The notes below the pieces were generated by a model that ran no database searches, was not told the origin of the DNA, and saw only the letters and a program-made list of their open reading frames with translations. 64,000 bases of DNA. Source: Podocnemis expansa (taxonomy: Eukaryota; Chordata; Testudines; Podocnemididae). Positions 9,891 to 20,444 of the stretch are shown here, in pieces. Location: positions 37,102,249 to 37,166,248 of the forward strand of contig ML681992.1 in assembly GCA_007922195.1 (NCBI GenBank). Direction: 5' to 3'. Each line of letters opens with the position of its first letter. Positions within the stretch are counted from its first letter, which is position 1. A program made the translations under genes and the position numbers.

Positions 9891-10882
9891 CTGGGTCTAG
9901 GGGACTGTTTATGATTATTTTTCATATTAATAGTTCAAATTTGAAATAATCCATAGGTGATATACCATGTTTGGTATCAATAGAAAGGTTGTAACCTGCT
10001 AGGAATAATTATATGGTTTATATGTAAGCATCATATCTATATTAGAAATTAGGATTGTGTTTGTTTTATGTGTGTTCCAAGCTGTTTGATTCTAAGGCAA
10101 TCCCAGACTGGGTATCTGCAAAACCATTGTCCTCTTGATGGCCCATCAAGGGAACTCCCAGGTATGGGGGCCAAGGAAGAAATCTGTTCGGTCAGTCACC
10201 CAGACTGACCATGTGACTCAACTCCATTTTGATTTGGCAAGGACTCTGAGAGCCTGGGGAAGCCAAAGGTGATAAACGGCAGTGGCCTCATCTCCATTTT
10301 GTCTTCAGTCTGTCTGCAACCAATGGCCTCCTCTGAAACTATTCTTCTGGGACTGAACAAAGGACTAAGACCCACCCAGGTGCTGCATGCATACCAGAGG
10401 AATTAGAATAACTTGCAAACTGCATGTTCTTCAAGGATTTGCTTTCTATGGATTCTAAATCATTCATATGTATGTGATTCACTTTGACCCTTTAACATCT
10501 TTCATATTTTGTTTGTTTTCCTTTTATAGTAAACTTTCAGTTACTAAAGGATTGGCTGGCAGTGTGATAAATTTGGGTAAGATCCAAGCCTATATTATTC
10601 TAGGTGATGTGGCTGGCTGTTTGGGATTAGGAGAACCCATTTCTTTAAAAGACCCAGTGGCTAGGGGAGAACCAGAGAAGCTGATGTGTGATAAAGGGAG
10701 CTGTTTCTATTTTGTTATGCTTGGTGATGATCAGAGTGAGGAATCAAAAGAATGTTTTGTTACTGACTGGGAGACTGGTTTAAGTACCACGCATCAGTGG
10801 TTTGGGGGTTTGGCCCCTGGTGTTTGCAGCTTGCCCTGATTTTGGCACATTTGGAAGGTTATCCCAGGAGGCCTGGGTCACA
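9891..10882 (+). repeat. Unclassified ~1 kb dispersed repeat, copy 1 (possible solo LTR)
   Basis: It runs from CTGGGTCTAGGGGACT to GGCCTGGGTCACA and is collinear with 35231-36326, which is the same length once a 114 bp SINE is removed. Landmarks in both: CATGTTTGGTATCAATA, TTTGTTTTATGTGTGTTCCA, CTCCATTTTG or CCCATTTTGT, GACTGGGAGACTGGTTTAAG and GGCACATTTGGAAGG. No coding capacity is conserved between copies. The size and ending would suit a solo LTR, but no target duplication was found. Confidence 0.65.
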
Positions 10883-10906
10883 AGTTCCACAGGTTGCATA
10901 GCCAGT

Positions 10907-11062
10907 GGGCATGTCTACATTGCAAGCAGGCTCCTGCAGCAGTGAGTATCTGTGCTCAGGTCTATGGAAATCTATACCTGTTTTTAGCACTGTAGCATGA
11001 AGCCAAGACAGTACTCAGGTTCTGAGACTTTAAGAATCTTGCTTTGCTGTGTGCACATACCC
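10907..11062. mobile_element. Very short Harbinger-like MITE (156 bp)
   Basis: The left end GGGCATGTCTACATTGCA and right end GTGTGCACATACCC are imperfect inverted repeats of the local Harbinger type. No ORF and no clear target duplication. Confidence 0.5.
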
Positions 11063-11224
11063 AGAATGAAACTTCATGTATAGCCTCTGAACAGCTACTG
11101 AGCATGTCAGGGAACTGCCACATCCTGTTCTGAAAAATTTTCAGCCCTTCCAGGTACATAGGCCTGCCCTGCTGTCTGCATATATGCAGAGATACTGAGA
11201 ATTCAACCAAGATCCCTGTCTTTA

Positions 11225-11505
11225 GAGCCCTGCACGGATACAAATAAGTGGATCCGTATCCAACCTGCATCAGCAAAAAATGGTCCACAGATATCTATGT
11301 TGTATCCGTGGATGCGGATATAATGCGGATATCCGCGGATTTCCACATATTTGCAGGGCTTTAGGCTCTGTGCAGATAAAAATATGTGGATCCATATCCA
11401 ATCTGCATCCACAAGAAATGGTCCGCGGATATCCATGCTGTATCCGCGGATGCAGATGTAAGGCGGATATCTGTGCATATCTACAGATTTGCAGGTCTCT
11501 ACATG
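11225..11505. repeat. Head-to-tail dimer of a ~138 bp hAT-like repeat
   Basis: Unit 1 (11225-11361) starts GAGCCCTGCACGGATAC and ends ATTTGCAGGGCT. Unit 2 (about 11366-11503) starts GGCTCTGTGCAGATA and ends ATTTGCAGGTCT. Each holds AATGGTCC, then GATATC and TGTATCCG, and the palindrome TCCGCGGAT. The ends AGAGCCCTGC/GCAGGGCT resemble hAT termini. The units differ at many positions, so the duplication is old, or two related copies lie side by side. Confidence 0.65.
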
Positions 11506-13286
11506 CCTTCTTTTTGGGAGAAAAAAAGTCAAATGCTGCCGTTTAAATCATATTGGTTAGAACGTTTTTTCTGAGTCCCATTCTTAAGTGCCTATGTCTC
11601 CCCATATATTATATAGGTAGCCTAGGCACCAGACTGTATGTTTGTGGATTCCACTCTTGACTAAGTTAGAAGGCACAATGCCGATCATTGTGATATGTAA
11701 TTCTTTTTGTGTATCTGGGCACAAAGGTTTAAACTTTTAACTTTGACAGTTTTATTTAACCCACACTTTGATGGAGAATTCTCCACCATAAAACTGTATG
11801 TGTGTAATTTCAGGCCAATTAATTCACCTTTAGCTAAGTAAAGGAAAGGGGTAGAGGTTCTAATTAAAAACAAACAAACAAACAAAAACCTAGCCACAGC
11901 CTTAACACCAGAGAAAGCTCTCTTCAATTAACAGCCTAAAGTGAGCAGTATAATGAAGATATGGAAAGTGCTATTTTTATTTGTGCACTGTTAACTAATC
12001 TTAATGAACTCAATATTCACAGTATAGTAATTAAAACTCTAGAAATGCATTCTTGGACAAAATATTTTATTCAAAGGTATGAAAATACAGCATTAAATTA
12101 TTTCTCCTACATATTTAATTTTAATGCCAAGTAAAAAGGTACTGATGGGGAAGTACTGAAGCTTAGCTCAAGTAAAATTTGGGGGTCTTTTTAATCATGG
12201 GTGTCCTTTGCCTTTTATCATTCTTTCTGTATCCTTAAACCATCCTTCAGTTTTCTAATATCTCTTTTTCTCTTTTTATATAGCACCTCTTCAACTGCAC
12301 AGTGGAAAATTGCAGGTTCCCAGATTGCAAATTTTGTGTCAGACTTCTAGGGAAGACTTTTATATTACTAACCTTCTGCAGCACCAGTTCTAAATTCAAG
12401 ATCACTGGTTAGTTTCACAGATCATTTCCAGTAATTCAGTATGGCTTTTGTAGGGCATCAGCTTAGTGTTATTTTATCTGTACTACCAACAAAAGCTTAA
12501 TTCCCAATGCAAAAGGGATTTTGACAATTGACACTTGTAGGCTTCAATCTATCTTACTCTGACATCCAGAGGTTAAGCATGTCTTTAAAGTTTGTAGCCT
12601 ACATGACTAAATATGAGGGTACTGTGGGTGCTCTGCAAGCTGTATCTGGATATAATGTATCATGACTGTTACTTGTTTTCCTAATTTAGGTCACTATGTT
12701 CACTTTGCAGAATGGAATGGAACAAAAGTGTTTTAAAATTCTATACTGATGTAGGAGACAGGGGGAAAAGCCAGTTTTAAAAGTGTCCCTGAACCACTTA
12801 TGCACCCATTATTCCCTCTGTGCTAACCCTGTAAAAATGGGCCTTCACATAAGAAAATGTCTTGTCAAATGATAAGCCACTGTTCCTCACATGCTCCCCT
12901 TGAGAACTGGAATAATTTATATAAGGAAAATACAATTAAATTCATTCTGTTTGGTGCAGCATTGACTAATGCTAAATCCTTTGAAACTTCCCTAAGGTCA
13001 TGTGGAGACATGCCTTCATCTATCCTTGTGGATATTTGGCCAATGCTTGATTATGAGGCCAGGTGCCTCTTCCCTTTGCACCCTGCTGCCAGTCCCCCAC
13101 CCTTCTGAGGTGCAATATGAGTGAAGAACAAAAGTGATCCACATTTATCCTTTGGTTTCTACATGGAAGAACAACTTAAATGCCTAGTAATTCTCAGGAA
13201 GAAAATAAATTAAAGAACTCAGTCAATTACAAGGAGACCAACAATTTTTAAGAGGGTGAGAATCTGGTCCTAAGACACATCGCTTT
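11506..13286. other. AT-rich non-coding stretch
   Basis: No gene or clear transposon found. The only simple repeat is (AAAC)n at about 11868-11886. It looks like unique or very old sequence. Confidence 0.5.
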
Positions 13287-13543
13287 GGCTATGTATTCAC
13301 TTGTCCTTTCAATTCAAATCACTGAATTCAAATTGGTCAATTTGAATTAATAATTATGAATTGATTGAATTAAAATTGACATGGGCACACCAGAAACTTC
13401 AATTCGAATTGGCATGTCCATGGACTGGATTTGCCAATTCAAATTGGAGGGGGGCACCATGGGAGGTGTGGCAAGATGGCCGCAGAAAAGGGCCACTGCC
13501 ACAGCCAATATAAAAGTAGGAAGTTGCCACAGCCCTCTGCTCA

Positions 13544-14887
13544 TTGTGGCTGGCAAGAGGCAGAGCCCAGCTCCTAGTGCTTGATGCTGAGGTGCCCACC
13601 ACCCGCACAGTCTTGACCAGTGCTCTGGTTGCCTCAAGCACAGTCTTACTGGACCCTGGCATCACGGGGGCAGGCATCAACAACACCACCACACTGGCCT
13701 TGCCTGCTGCTGCAGCCACCATGCTGCACTCCATGCCCCGTGGCATCTGGATACAGGGAACCAGCACTAACTGGTGGCACCATGCTGTCCTGACCACCTG
13801 GGATAATGACTAGTGGAAACAGAACTTCCGTATGAGGAGGCAGATGTTCCTGGAGCTCATCCATGAGCTCGCCCCACAGCTGCATAGAATGGACACCTGT
13901 CTTCAACACACCGTGCCTGTGGACAAGAGAGAGGCCATCACCCTGTGGAAGATGGCCATCCTGGACACCTACTGCTCAGTGGCGCAGCAGTTTGGGGTTG
14001 GAAAGACCACTGTGGGGGCTATTCTCCTGCAGGTCAGCAGGGCAATAAATAAGGTCCTGCTAGCCAGCCTGGTCACTCCTGGGAACCTGCAACAGACCCT
14101 GCATGGACTCTGTGCTCTCGGATTCCCCAACTGCATGGGCATCCTCAATGCCACTCATATCCCCATTGGAGCCTCACCGCACTGAAGCATGGAGTATCGG
14201 GACCGCAAGGGGTACTTCTCCATGCTCCTGCAGGCCATGGTTGATCATCAGGGCCTCTTAACAAACATCTATAGTGGCCAGTGGGGGAGGGTGCACGATG
14301 CCCACGTGCTGCAGAACTCATCGCTGTACAGGCGAACACAGGCAGGCACCTTCCTCCCACAACATGACGTGCCTGTTGGGGATGTGCAGGTACCCCTACT
14401 TGTTGTGGGGGATTCTGCCTACCCTCTCTTGCCATGGCTAATGAAGCCATACACAAGCCACCTTGATCTGGGCAAGGAGCTTTTTAACAGCAAACTGAAC
14501 AACTGTCACCAGGTAGTGGAGTATGCATTTGGAAGGCTCAAAGCCAGATGGCAGTACTTTGTAACGTGCCTCCACCTCCCAGAGGACACCCTCCCAGAGG
14601 TTATAGGCACCTGTGTCATCCTGCATAACCTCTGTGAACTGCGGGGCGACAGAGTCCCAACCCTCTGGGAGGCTGAGGCCGAACAACTCGCTGCACATTT
14701 CCAGCAGCCAGGCAGCAGCCAGAGTGGGTGCAGCAAAGAATGCACATCATCTGCGAGGCACTCAAGAACATGTTTCTGGTGGAGGAACCCTGAGGACTTG
14801 GGCCTGCCAGATGGTCTCACCAGCTCCACCCCGCACATGCCTCCCACATACCCTTGCACCACCCTAAACCCACTGAGCCCCAAATAA
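13544..14887 (+). pseudogene. Harb-2 HARBI1-like DDE transposase pseudogene
   Basis: A single frame of about 447 codons runs from ATG 13544 to TAA 14885-14887, broken only by TAG at 13811-13813 and TGA at 14183-14185. The N-terminal ~85 residues are Ala/Thr-rich. Then WKQNFRMRRQMFLELIHEL, VPVDKREAITLW and AQQFGVGKTTVGAIL form the helical part. The G-x-x-D-x-T-H box reads GILNATHIPI, so the expected first catalytic Asp is Asn (codon 14147-14149). The second Asp is kept in VVGDSAYPLLPWL and the Glu in VEYAFGRLKARW. CVILHNLCELRGD near the end is typical of the family. Two stops and the Asp-to-Asn change make it inactive. The AATAAA at 14883 overlaps the stop codon. The start is chosen as the first Met in this frame; a later start is possible. 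Confidence 0.88.
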
Positions 14888-14926
14888 ATAGACATGAACA
14901 GAAAAATTGGTTTAAAATGTTTTATT
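14883..14926. terminator. Overlapping convergent poly(A) signals of Harb-2
   Basis: AATAAA at 14883-14888 (plus strand, transposase; it overlaps the TAA stop) and TTTATT at 14921-14926 (AATAAA on the minus strand, Myb-like gene) lie within 44 bp, as in Harb-1. Confidence 0.65.
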
Positions 14927-15082
14927 TAAATGGGAAAGGGGGAGGTTGGAGGGCAGGGAGGGGCTTTGAGAACTGGGAGAAGGGGGGACTTGGGGGAGAA
15001 TGGGACAACTGTGGACTTGGGGGACAAGGGGGTCTTGGGGGAGAACTGGGGACTTGGGGGAGAACTGGGGATATGGCTCAAC

Positions 15083-16625
15083 TTAAGGGTCACAATGGGG
15101 TGAAGTCCCAGTCCCATGGGGGAGTTCCCCTCGGCCTTCCCTGTGGCCACCCCGGGTGCAGGGCCTCTGGTGATGAAGGATGAGGTGGTCCCCTGGGTGG
15201 GGCTTCCTGGGCAGCAGGGGAATAAAATGCTCCACCAGCCTACTCGGGCTGGCTGCCATGCCCTGGAGGGCTGCCTTAATGGTCAGCAGCACCTGGCTCA
15301 TCCAATCCAGGGCCTGAGTCTGCTGCTCATGAGTGATGGTGTGCCACTCTTCAAGGTCAACAGCCCATTGCAGCAGGTAGAGGACAAACCTGTGGTGGGC
15401 TGACACCTGCCCCTGCCATGTCTGCACACCCTCCTCAGCCCCCTGTCCCAGGTGGATAAGTTTGAGGAGGAAGTCATACTGGGTCTGGCGTGTCCTCCTC
15501 CTGCACTGGGAGGTGGCTGGTGGGCTCGCTGCAGTGAGGTGTTGGCGGGCCTGATGAGCTGCTGGGCGGAGACAAGAGAGACCACCATTAGTCCCAGCAG
15601 CTGCCTAGCTAGTGCTGTGTGTGGGCTGACAGAAGCAAGCAGCTGTGCCCTGGCTGTCCCCATGCATCCCAATCCATGTCCTGAGGGACAGAGCCCCTAA
15701 GGTATACCTGGCTGTGTTGTGCTGCCCGGGTCAGGCATGGAGCCCACTGTGGTGAGCAACACTCAGCCCTGCACTGCTGTAAGAGCATGTCCCAAGGCCA
15801 CGTGCCAGCAGCCTGGGCTGCATCCTGTCTGCTTGGTGCTGACACTTCTGCTTCCTCCATTCCCCCTGCTCACATACCCCCACCCTGCTCGACTGAGGTT
15901 CCCCCACGCCACATGGGTCCCCAGGGCTGTCCCTCAGGGACAGCCTCTGTTCCCCCCCATGTCTGGGACCCTGCCTGTCCCCAGGGCCTATCCACCCACC
16001 CTACCTGTGACAGGGAGGTGCTGCTGTCGCTGCATGGAGGAAGAAGGTGGACACTTACCCACTGGTCTTGGCAATGTCCAGCAGGACATGCCCTCTCCAG
16101 GGTGCCCCTCGGTGGTGGTGCCCTCCTCCTCCAGCTACTCTGGGGATGTGGGTGCCTCCTAAGGGCTAAGGAACAGCTAGGGACTGGGGGCTGCCATGCG
16201 GACAGGTGGTGGCTCTGCTGCTGGGCTGCTGACATTGACCTCCACAGTGACATCAGCGTCTGCTGCTTCCTCTCATCAGCCGTGGACATGGTGGGCATGT
16301 CACCACTGTCCACTGCGGTGGAAGGCAGCCCAGAGGGTTACTCACTGAGGAAGTGATCCATCTCCTCAAAGTAGGGGCATGTGCCTCCCTGCTCTGGCCC
16401 CTGGAGCCGCCTCACCTCCTGGACCCAGTCATAGTCCTGGTGAAGGGCCTTTATCTTTCTCTGGACTTGTTCCGTTATTGGGGGTTGGCCCTGGGAAGTG
16501 AGGACCTCAGCAATTTCTTGATATATTTCCAGGTTGTGGTGTGTTGCCCGCAACCGGGACAGGATGTCCTCTCTGCCCCAAATGGAGAGGAGACAGAGGA
16601 CCTCCTGATGTCCCCAGATACCCAT
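15083..16625 (-). CDS. Harb-2 Myb/SANT-like accessory protein, two exons, open reading frame kept
   Basis: Predicted join on the minus strand: exon 1 16625-16346 and exon 2 15561-15083, intron 16345-15562. Exon 1 starts at an ATG placed directly after an in-frame TGA. It encodes GHQEVLCLLSIWGREDILS, then LEIYQEIAEVLTSQGQPP and VQRKIKALHQDYDWVQEV, a Myb/SANT-like domain at residues about 4-75. The donor is CTCA|GTGAGT and the acceptor tgtctccgcccag. The 280 and 479 nt exons sum to 253 codons including stop, in phase, with no internal stop. Exon 2 encodes an Arg-rich patch (QCRRRTRQTQYDFLLKLIHL) and a helical region (YLLQWAVDLEEWHTITHEQQ). Without splicing, exon 1 would stop at 16338. In the Harbinger family this protein partners the transposase in binding transposon ends. 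The poly(A) signal is at 14921-14926. The model rests on splice consensus and phase only; expression is unknown. Confidence 0.65.
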
Positions 16626-17041
16626 TCAGTGCCTGTGCTGGGGATTGGCACGTGCCTCTGCCATGGCCACCACTTGCCTGCCACATGGCTGTGCCTTCAG
16701 GGCCAGCAGCAAGGGTGGGGGAAGGGTGCAATGCCTGTGAACACTTCCCCTTCCTGGTGCCAAGCACCATGGGAAGAAGAAGGGCAAAACATGGTCAGTT
16801 CAAAGTGAGTAATTTGAATTGACATGGCCACATAATGTCATTTTGAACTATTCACTTTGAATTGACCCTGACTTTGAAGTCAAACAAGGTTTGATGAATT
16901 CGAAGTCAGTTTTCATCAATTTGAAGTGAGGAGTGCCTCACTTTGAATTCATGAAAGTGGGCATGTCCATGCACTTAATAGAATTCAAATTGATTGTCAT
17001 CAATTTGAATTCTGCTCTAAGTGTAGAATTCTGCTCTAAGT

Positions 17042-17656
17042 GGTTCCCACTCATGTTGCTGGCTTTTGAGAATCCCTTTTGTAAAGTCCTATCTCTCTCC
17101 AAACAGTGATGGGGGAGGCTGGGCACCACGTCAGGGCTGAAGATTCTACTAGATAGAAGAGTTCCTAGAAGTTCAGAGTCACAATACCTAAGTATCTTTA
17201 TGAATCTAGTCCTTGGATTAGATGTGCCCCTCCAGTGATGGAATTCCCTAAAGAGATTTTAAAGCAGAAACTCACTTTTGGTCCCCCATAAAGTTCCTTC
17301 ACTTCACAGAGTCATACCCCCAATATCTGAAGTCCCAAAAAGAAAGAAGCACCATCATGAAGTCCTTCAATGGCACATAATGAAAGAGACAAGACATCAT
17401 AAAATGAGACAATGTAATTACCACTGCCTGCCTGTGTAAACATTTGGGACTAGACTTACATATTGCAATGCCCAACCCTGTAACACCTTGCTTTCTGGTG
17501 CTTAGGCACCCAGTGGAATTCATTACCTTAAGTGAGGTGTCCAAGCTCCTTAATATAATGCATGGAGAACATTCACACACAAAAAAAATCTAGCATACTG
17601 AGTAGCATAAGCTAGCTAGTATCAGATTTTGAAGAAGGGAGCTGGGAAGCCTCAAA
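17042..17656. other. Non-coding interval
   Basis: Apart from the tandem GAATTCTGCTCTAAGTG at the broken Harb-2 end (17014-17050), no gene or transposon end was seen. Confidence 0.4.
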
Positions 17657-18948
17657 GGTTGTGTCCACACGACAGTTTTATTTTGAAACAACAGCTGTAG
17701 TTTCAAAATAAAACTTGACAGGTCCAGATGACATTTCCTCATTTCAAAATAAGGAGCTCCCTTATTTTGAAATAAGGAAAATCATTTTGATACAATAAAA
17801 CCTAGTTTTCTATCGAAATGAGGGTTATTTTGAAACCATGGTTTTTAAATAACCCCAGCTGGCTGTGTTATATCGATATGGAACACATATTGACATAAAG
17901 ATGGACCTTCCTCCCAGGATGCCATGCACCCTGGGAGGAAGCCCCACCCCCCCTCAGGACCCTGGCCAGGGAGCCCATCAGCACCCTGGGCAGGGTGCTG
18001 AGGGAAGATGCAGGGGGGCGGAGGGTGCCTGAGCTGGCTATGCCTGCGGCTCCCCCTTACCAGGGGTGGGGACAGCATGTGCCCCAGCCCGCTTCCCCCC
18101 CCCCTTCCAACCACAAGGATAAATGGTGGGCGAAGCTGGCTCTGGGACCCATCGCCACCACTACCCCGGCAAGGGTAATTGGCGGGGAAGCCAGCTTGGG
18201 CGCCCGCTGTCCCCCCTTCCCCTGGCAAGTGGAAGAGGTGGGCAAAGCTGCTGCTCCCCCTTGCCTGGCTCAGGGGGGGCAGCAGGCACCTGCTGCTCTG
18301 CTCTGTAGCGGTGCACAGGGGTGCCCTGCTCCCCCAGCCCCTGGCCACCTGGAAGTGGCCAGAGAAGATGCCCGCTGGGGCTCCCCTGGCTGCCTGTAAG
18401 CGGCGGGGGGGAGGGGGTGCTGGTTCTCCCAGCCTCTGGCACGCTCTGTAGCCTGCCATCAATTTCACAAAGGTGAAATTGACCAGCCTGCAGAGTCCNN
18501 NNNNNNNNNNNNNNNNNNNNNNNNNNNNNNNNNNNNNNNNNNNNNNNNNNNNNNNNNNNNNNNNNNNNNNNNNNNNNNNNNNNNNNNNNNNNNNNNNNNN
18601 NNNNNNNNNNNNNNNNNNNNNNNNNNNNNNNNNNNNNNNNNNNNNNNNNNNNNNNNNNNNNNNNNNNNNNNNNNNNNNNNNNNNNNNNNNNNNNNNNNNN
18701 NNNNNNNNNNNNNNNNNNNNNNNNNNNNNNNNNNNNNNNNNNNNNNNNNNNNNNNNNNNNNNNNNNNNNNNNNNNNNNNNNNNNNNNNNNNNNNNNNNNN
18801 NNNNNNNNNNNNNNNNNNNNNNNNNNNNNNNNNNNNNNNNNNNNNNNNNNNNNNNNNNNNNNNNNNNNNNNNNNNNNNNNNNNNNNNNNNNNNNNNNNTT
18901 CGAAACAACCTCGTTGTTTCGAAACAAAAGTGCTGTGTGAACACAGCC
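17657..18948. mobile_element. GC-cored MITE with terminal hairpins, interrupted by an assembly gap
   Basis: The left end GGTTGTGTCCACACGAC and right end GTGCTGTGTGAACACAGCC are inverted repeats. A perfect 16 bp hairpin arm pair lies at 17674-17689 / 17700-17715 (AGTTTTATTTTGAAAC), and a second hairpin at 17869-17897. The block CTTCCTCCCAGGATGCCATG followed by CACCCTGGGAGGAAG (17909-17943) resembles the right-hand part of the MITE at 42.6 kb. GC-rich core 17950-18450. Flanks are AAA on the left and ATA on the right. The gap hides 400 placeholder bases, so the true length is unknown. Confidence 0.7.
18499..18898. other. Assembly gap (400 N)
   Basis: Exactly 400 N inside the hairpin-rich MITE. 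Reading frames that cross it are artefacts. Confidence 0.99.
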
Positions 18949-19574
18949 ATAGAGAGTGGATGGTAATTCCCCTATCCCAAAGGTGAGAAGAATTTAAGTG
19001 GAGTTTCAGTTTGAGCATACAAGGAAAAGCTGACATATTTGTATGCACTGATTAAAGGTTGATGTTTCAACTTGAAATTCTTTCTCACAGTGGTGAGGGG
19101 AAATGGGAAAACAGTTAAAAAGTCAAAAGGCATTCTAAAAAACCCAAGATTCGATGGTTGTATAAATCTCATGATTTTAGGGGAACTGAATCATGGCTTT
19201 TAATCTATTAATGGAACCTGATTAATTACTTTTGACCTCATGAGATTGATGACACTGTTACTTGTGCGCAGTGAAACAGTTTCAGTGGGACAGATTGGGA
19301 CACACACAGAAGAATATATCAACATGTTTTCAATCTAGGCCTTGATTCAGTTATACACCTAAGCACATGTTTGACACAGTTCTTCAAATTTAACCTATGC
19401 TTACACTTTTTGCAGAACTGGCACTTTGATAGCAATTGCCTCTGTGGGGAGGGAAATTCAGCACTGCCCACAGGGCTATTCTATTTTGAATTATTAGATT
19501 TTTATCAATAACCAGCACCTTTGCATGGATTTTGCTTAATTCCTCTTTTCTTCTGAAGTAAGTATTTTAACTAA
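18949..19574. other. AT-rich non-coding interval
   Basis: No gene, RNA or transposon terminus recognised. Confidence 0.4.
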
Positions 19575-19785
19575 TTTCCAGAGGGATAGCTGTGTTAGTC
19601 TGTGCAGAGCAAAAACAATGAGAGTCCTGTGACACCTTATAGACTAGCAGATTTCTTCAGGCATAAGGTTTGTGGGCTCCAGCCCAGTTCATCAGATGCA
19701 TCTGACAAAGTGGGTTGGAGCCCATGAAAGCTTATGCCCGAAGAAATTTGTTAGTCAATAAGCTGCCACAGGACTCTTAACTTTT
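19575..19785. repeat. Fold-back interspersed repeat
   Basis: The left arm reads GAGTCCTGTGACACCTTATA, then GACTAGCAGATTTCTTCAGG and GGCTCCAGCCCAGTTCATCA. The right arm is its near-complement (CAAAGTGGGTTGGAGCCCAT, AGCTTATGCCCGAAGAAATT, GCCACAGGACTC). The arms meet around 19690-19697 at GATGCATC. The outer left end GAGGGATAGCTGTGTTAGTC is the same outer motif found reversed in other copies. No coding sequence. The class (hairpin MITE or paired SINE) is uncertain. Confidence 0.75.
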
Positions 19786-20444
19786 TATTTATTTAGTTAG
19801 TTTAACTAAAAGTTTTTAATGGTTGTTCAGAACTGATTTATTCAGAACTGATTGAGGCTTGATGTGAGGTGAATATACTATACGCTGGTACAGAGAATTA
19901 GTTCTTTCCCCTCCACTGCTCTTGACTCTTTAAGCCTTTTAAAGCTTGAACTTTAGTAAAAGACCTTCCAAAGAAAGCCATTTGAAATTACATATTTGGA
20001 AAAATTCAAAGAGTTTTTTTTTTGGAGGCTAATTTAAAAGACATCAAGGGAAGTCATGGAGTATTCTAAAGAAAGCAGAGAGGAATCAAGTCATTTAAAA
20101 GTGAAACAACTTCCTGACAGATTGGTTTGTGATTTAAACAACATATTTGGAGAAAATACTTCATGTTCAATGTTAGTTAGAGGGTGGGAGACTGCAGGCA
20201 AAGCACTTAGGGCCAAAGCTACATGAAAAATTGTGCTTGTATGATAAGAATATGCCTTTATGCTCAATATATGGTGCATTCAGAAAACCCAAAGGGTTGT
20301 CTAGGCTGAGTTTATCTCACTAACATCTTCTGAATCCAAACTATTTCTGAACATCTGAACAGGTATTCATTAGAAATGTTCTGCCATAACTGTGAAAAGT
20401 GTTTGGGTGAATGTTTAATAGAGTTATTTCAATAAAATATGAAC

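Larger units (their letters stand above)
13287..17041. mobile_element. Harb-2: near full-length PIF/Harbinger transposon
   Basis: The left end starts GGCTATGTATTCACTTGTCC after a TTT triplet, followed by ATTCAAATTGGTCAATTTGA-type palindromes and a subterminal hairpin at 13401-13445. The block GGGGCACCATGGGAGGTGTG GCAAGATGGCC (13452-13482) matches MITEs at 4.1 and 42.0 kb. Inside are a transposase pseudogene (+) and a two-exon Myb/SANT-like gene (-), tail to tail. The right side (16790-17030) is again TTTGAATTCAAATT-rich, but the final ten or so bases of the terminus are missing: after CAATTTGAATTCTGCTCTAAGTG the sequence becomes a 17-bp tandem copy. The stated right end is therefore approximate. 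Confidence 0.85.

Noticed and set aside
10468..10839. 123-codon frame in the ~1 kb repeat
   Set aside because: The second copy (35.9-36.2 kb) does not conserve the frame, so it is not a coding region of the repeat.
13544..14887. A domesticated host HARBI1 gene
   Set aside because: It lies within a transposon with recognisable left end and partner gene, and carries two stops plus a catalytic substitution.
15787..16356. 189-codon plus-strand frame in Harb-2
   Set aside because: It is antisense to the predicted intron and exon of the Myb-like gene, with no recognisable motif.
16338..16625. Myb/SANT ORF as a single-exon 95-residue protein
   Set aside because: It ends immediately after a good GTGAGT donor, and a matching-phase downstream exon with coherent protein sequence exists; the two-exon model explains more.
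17845..19048. Long reading frames of 155-360 codons crossing 18499-18898
   Set aside because: They exist only because the 400 N gap has no stop codons. The flanking translation shows no family signature.
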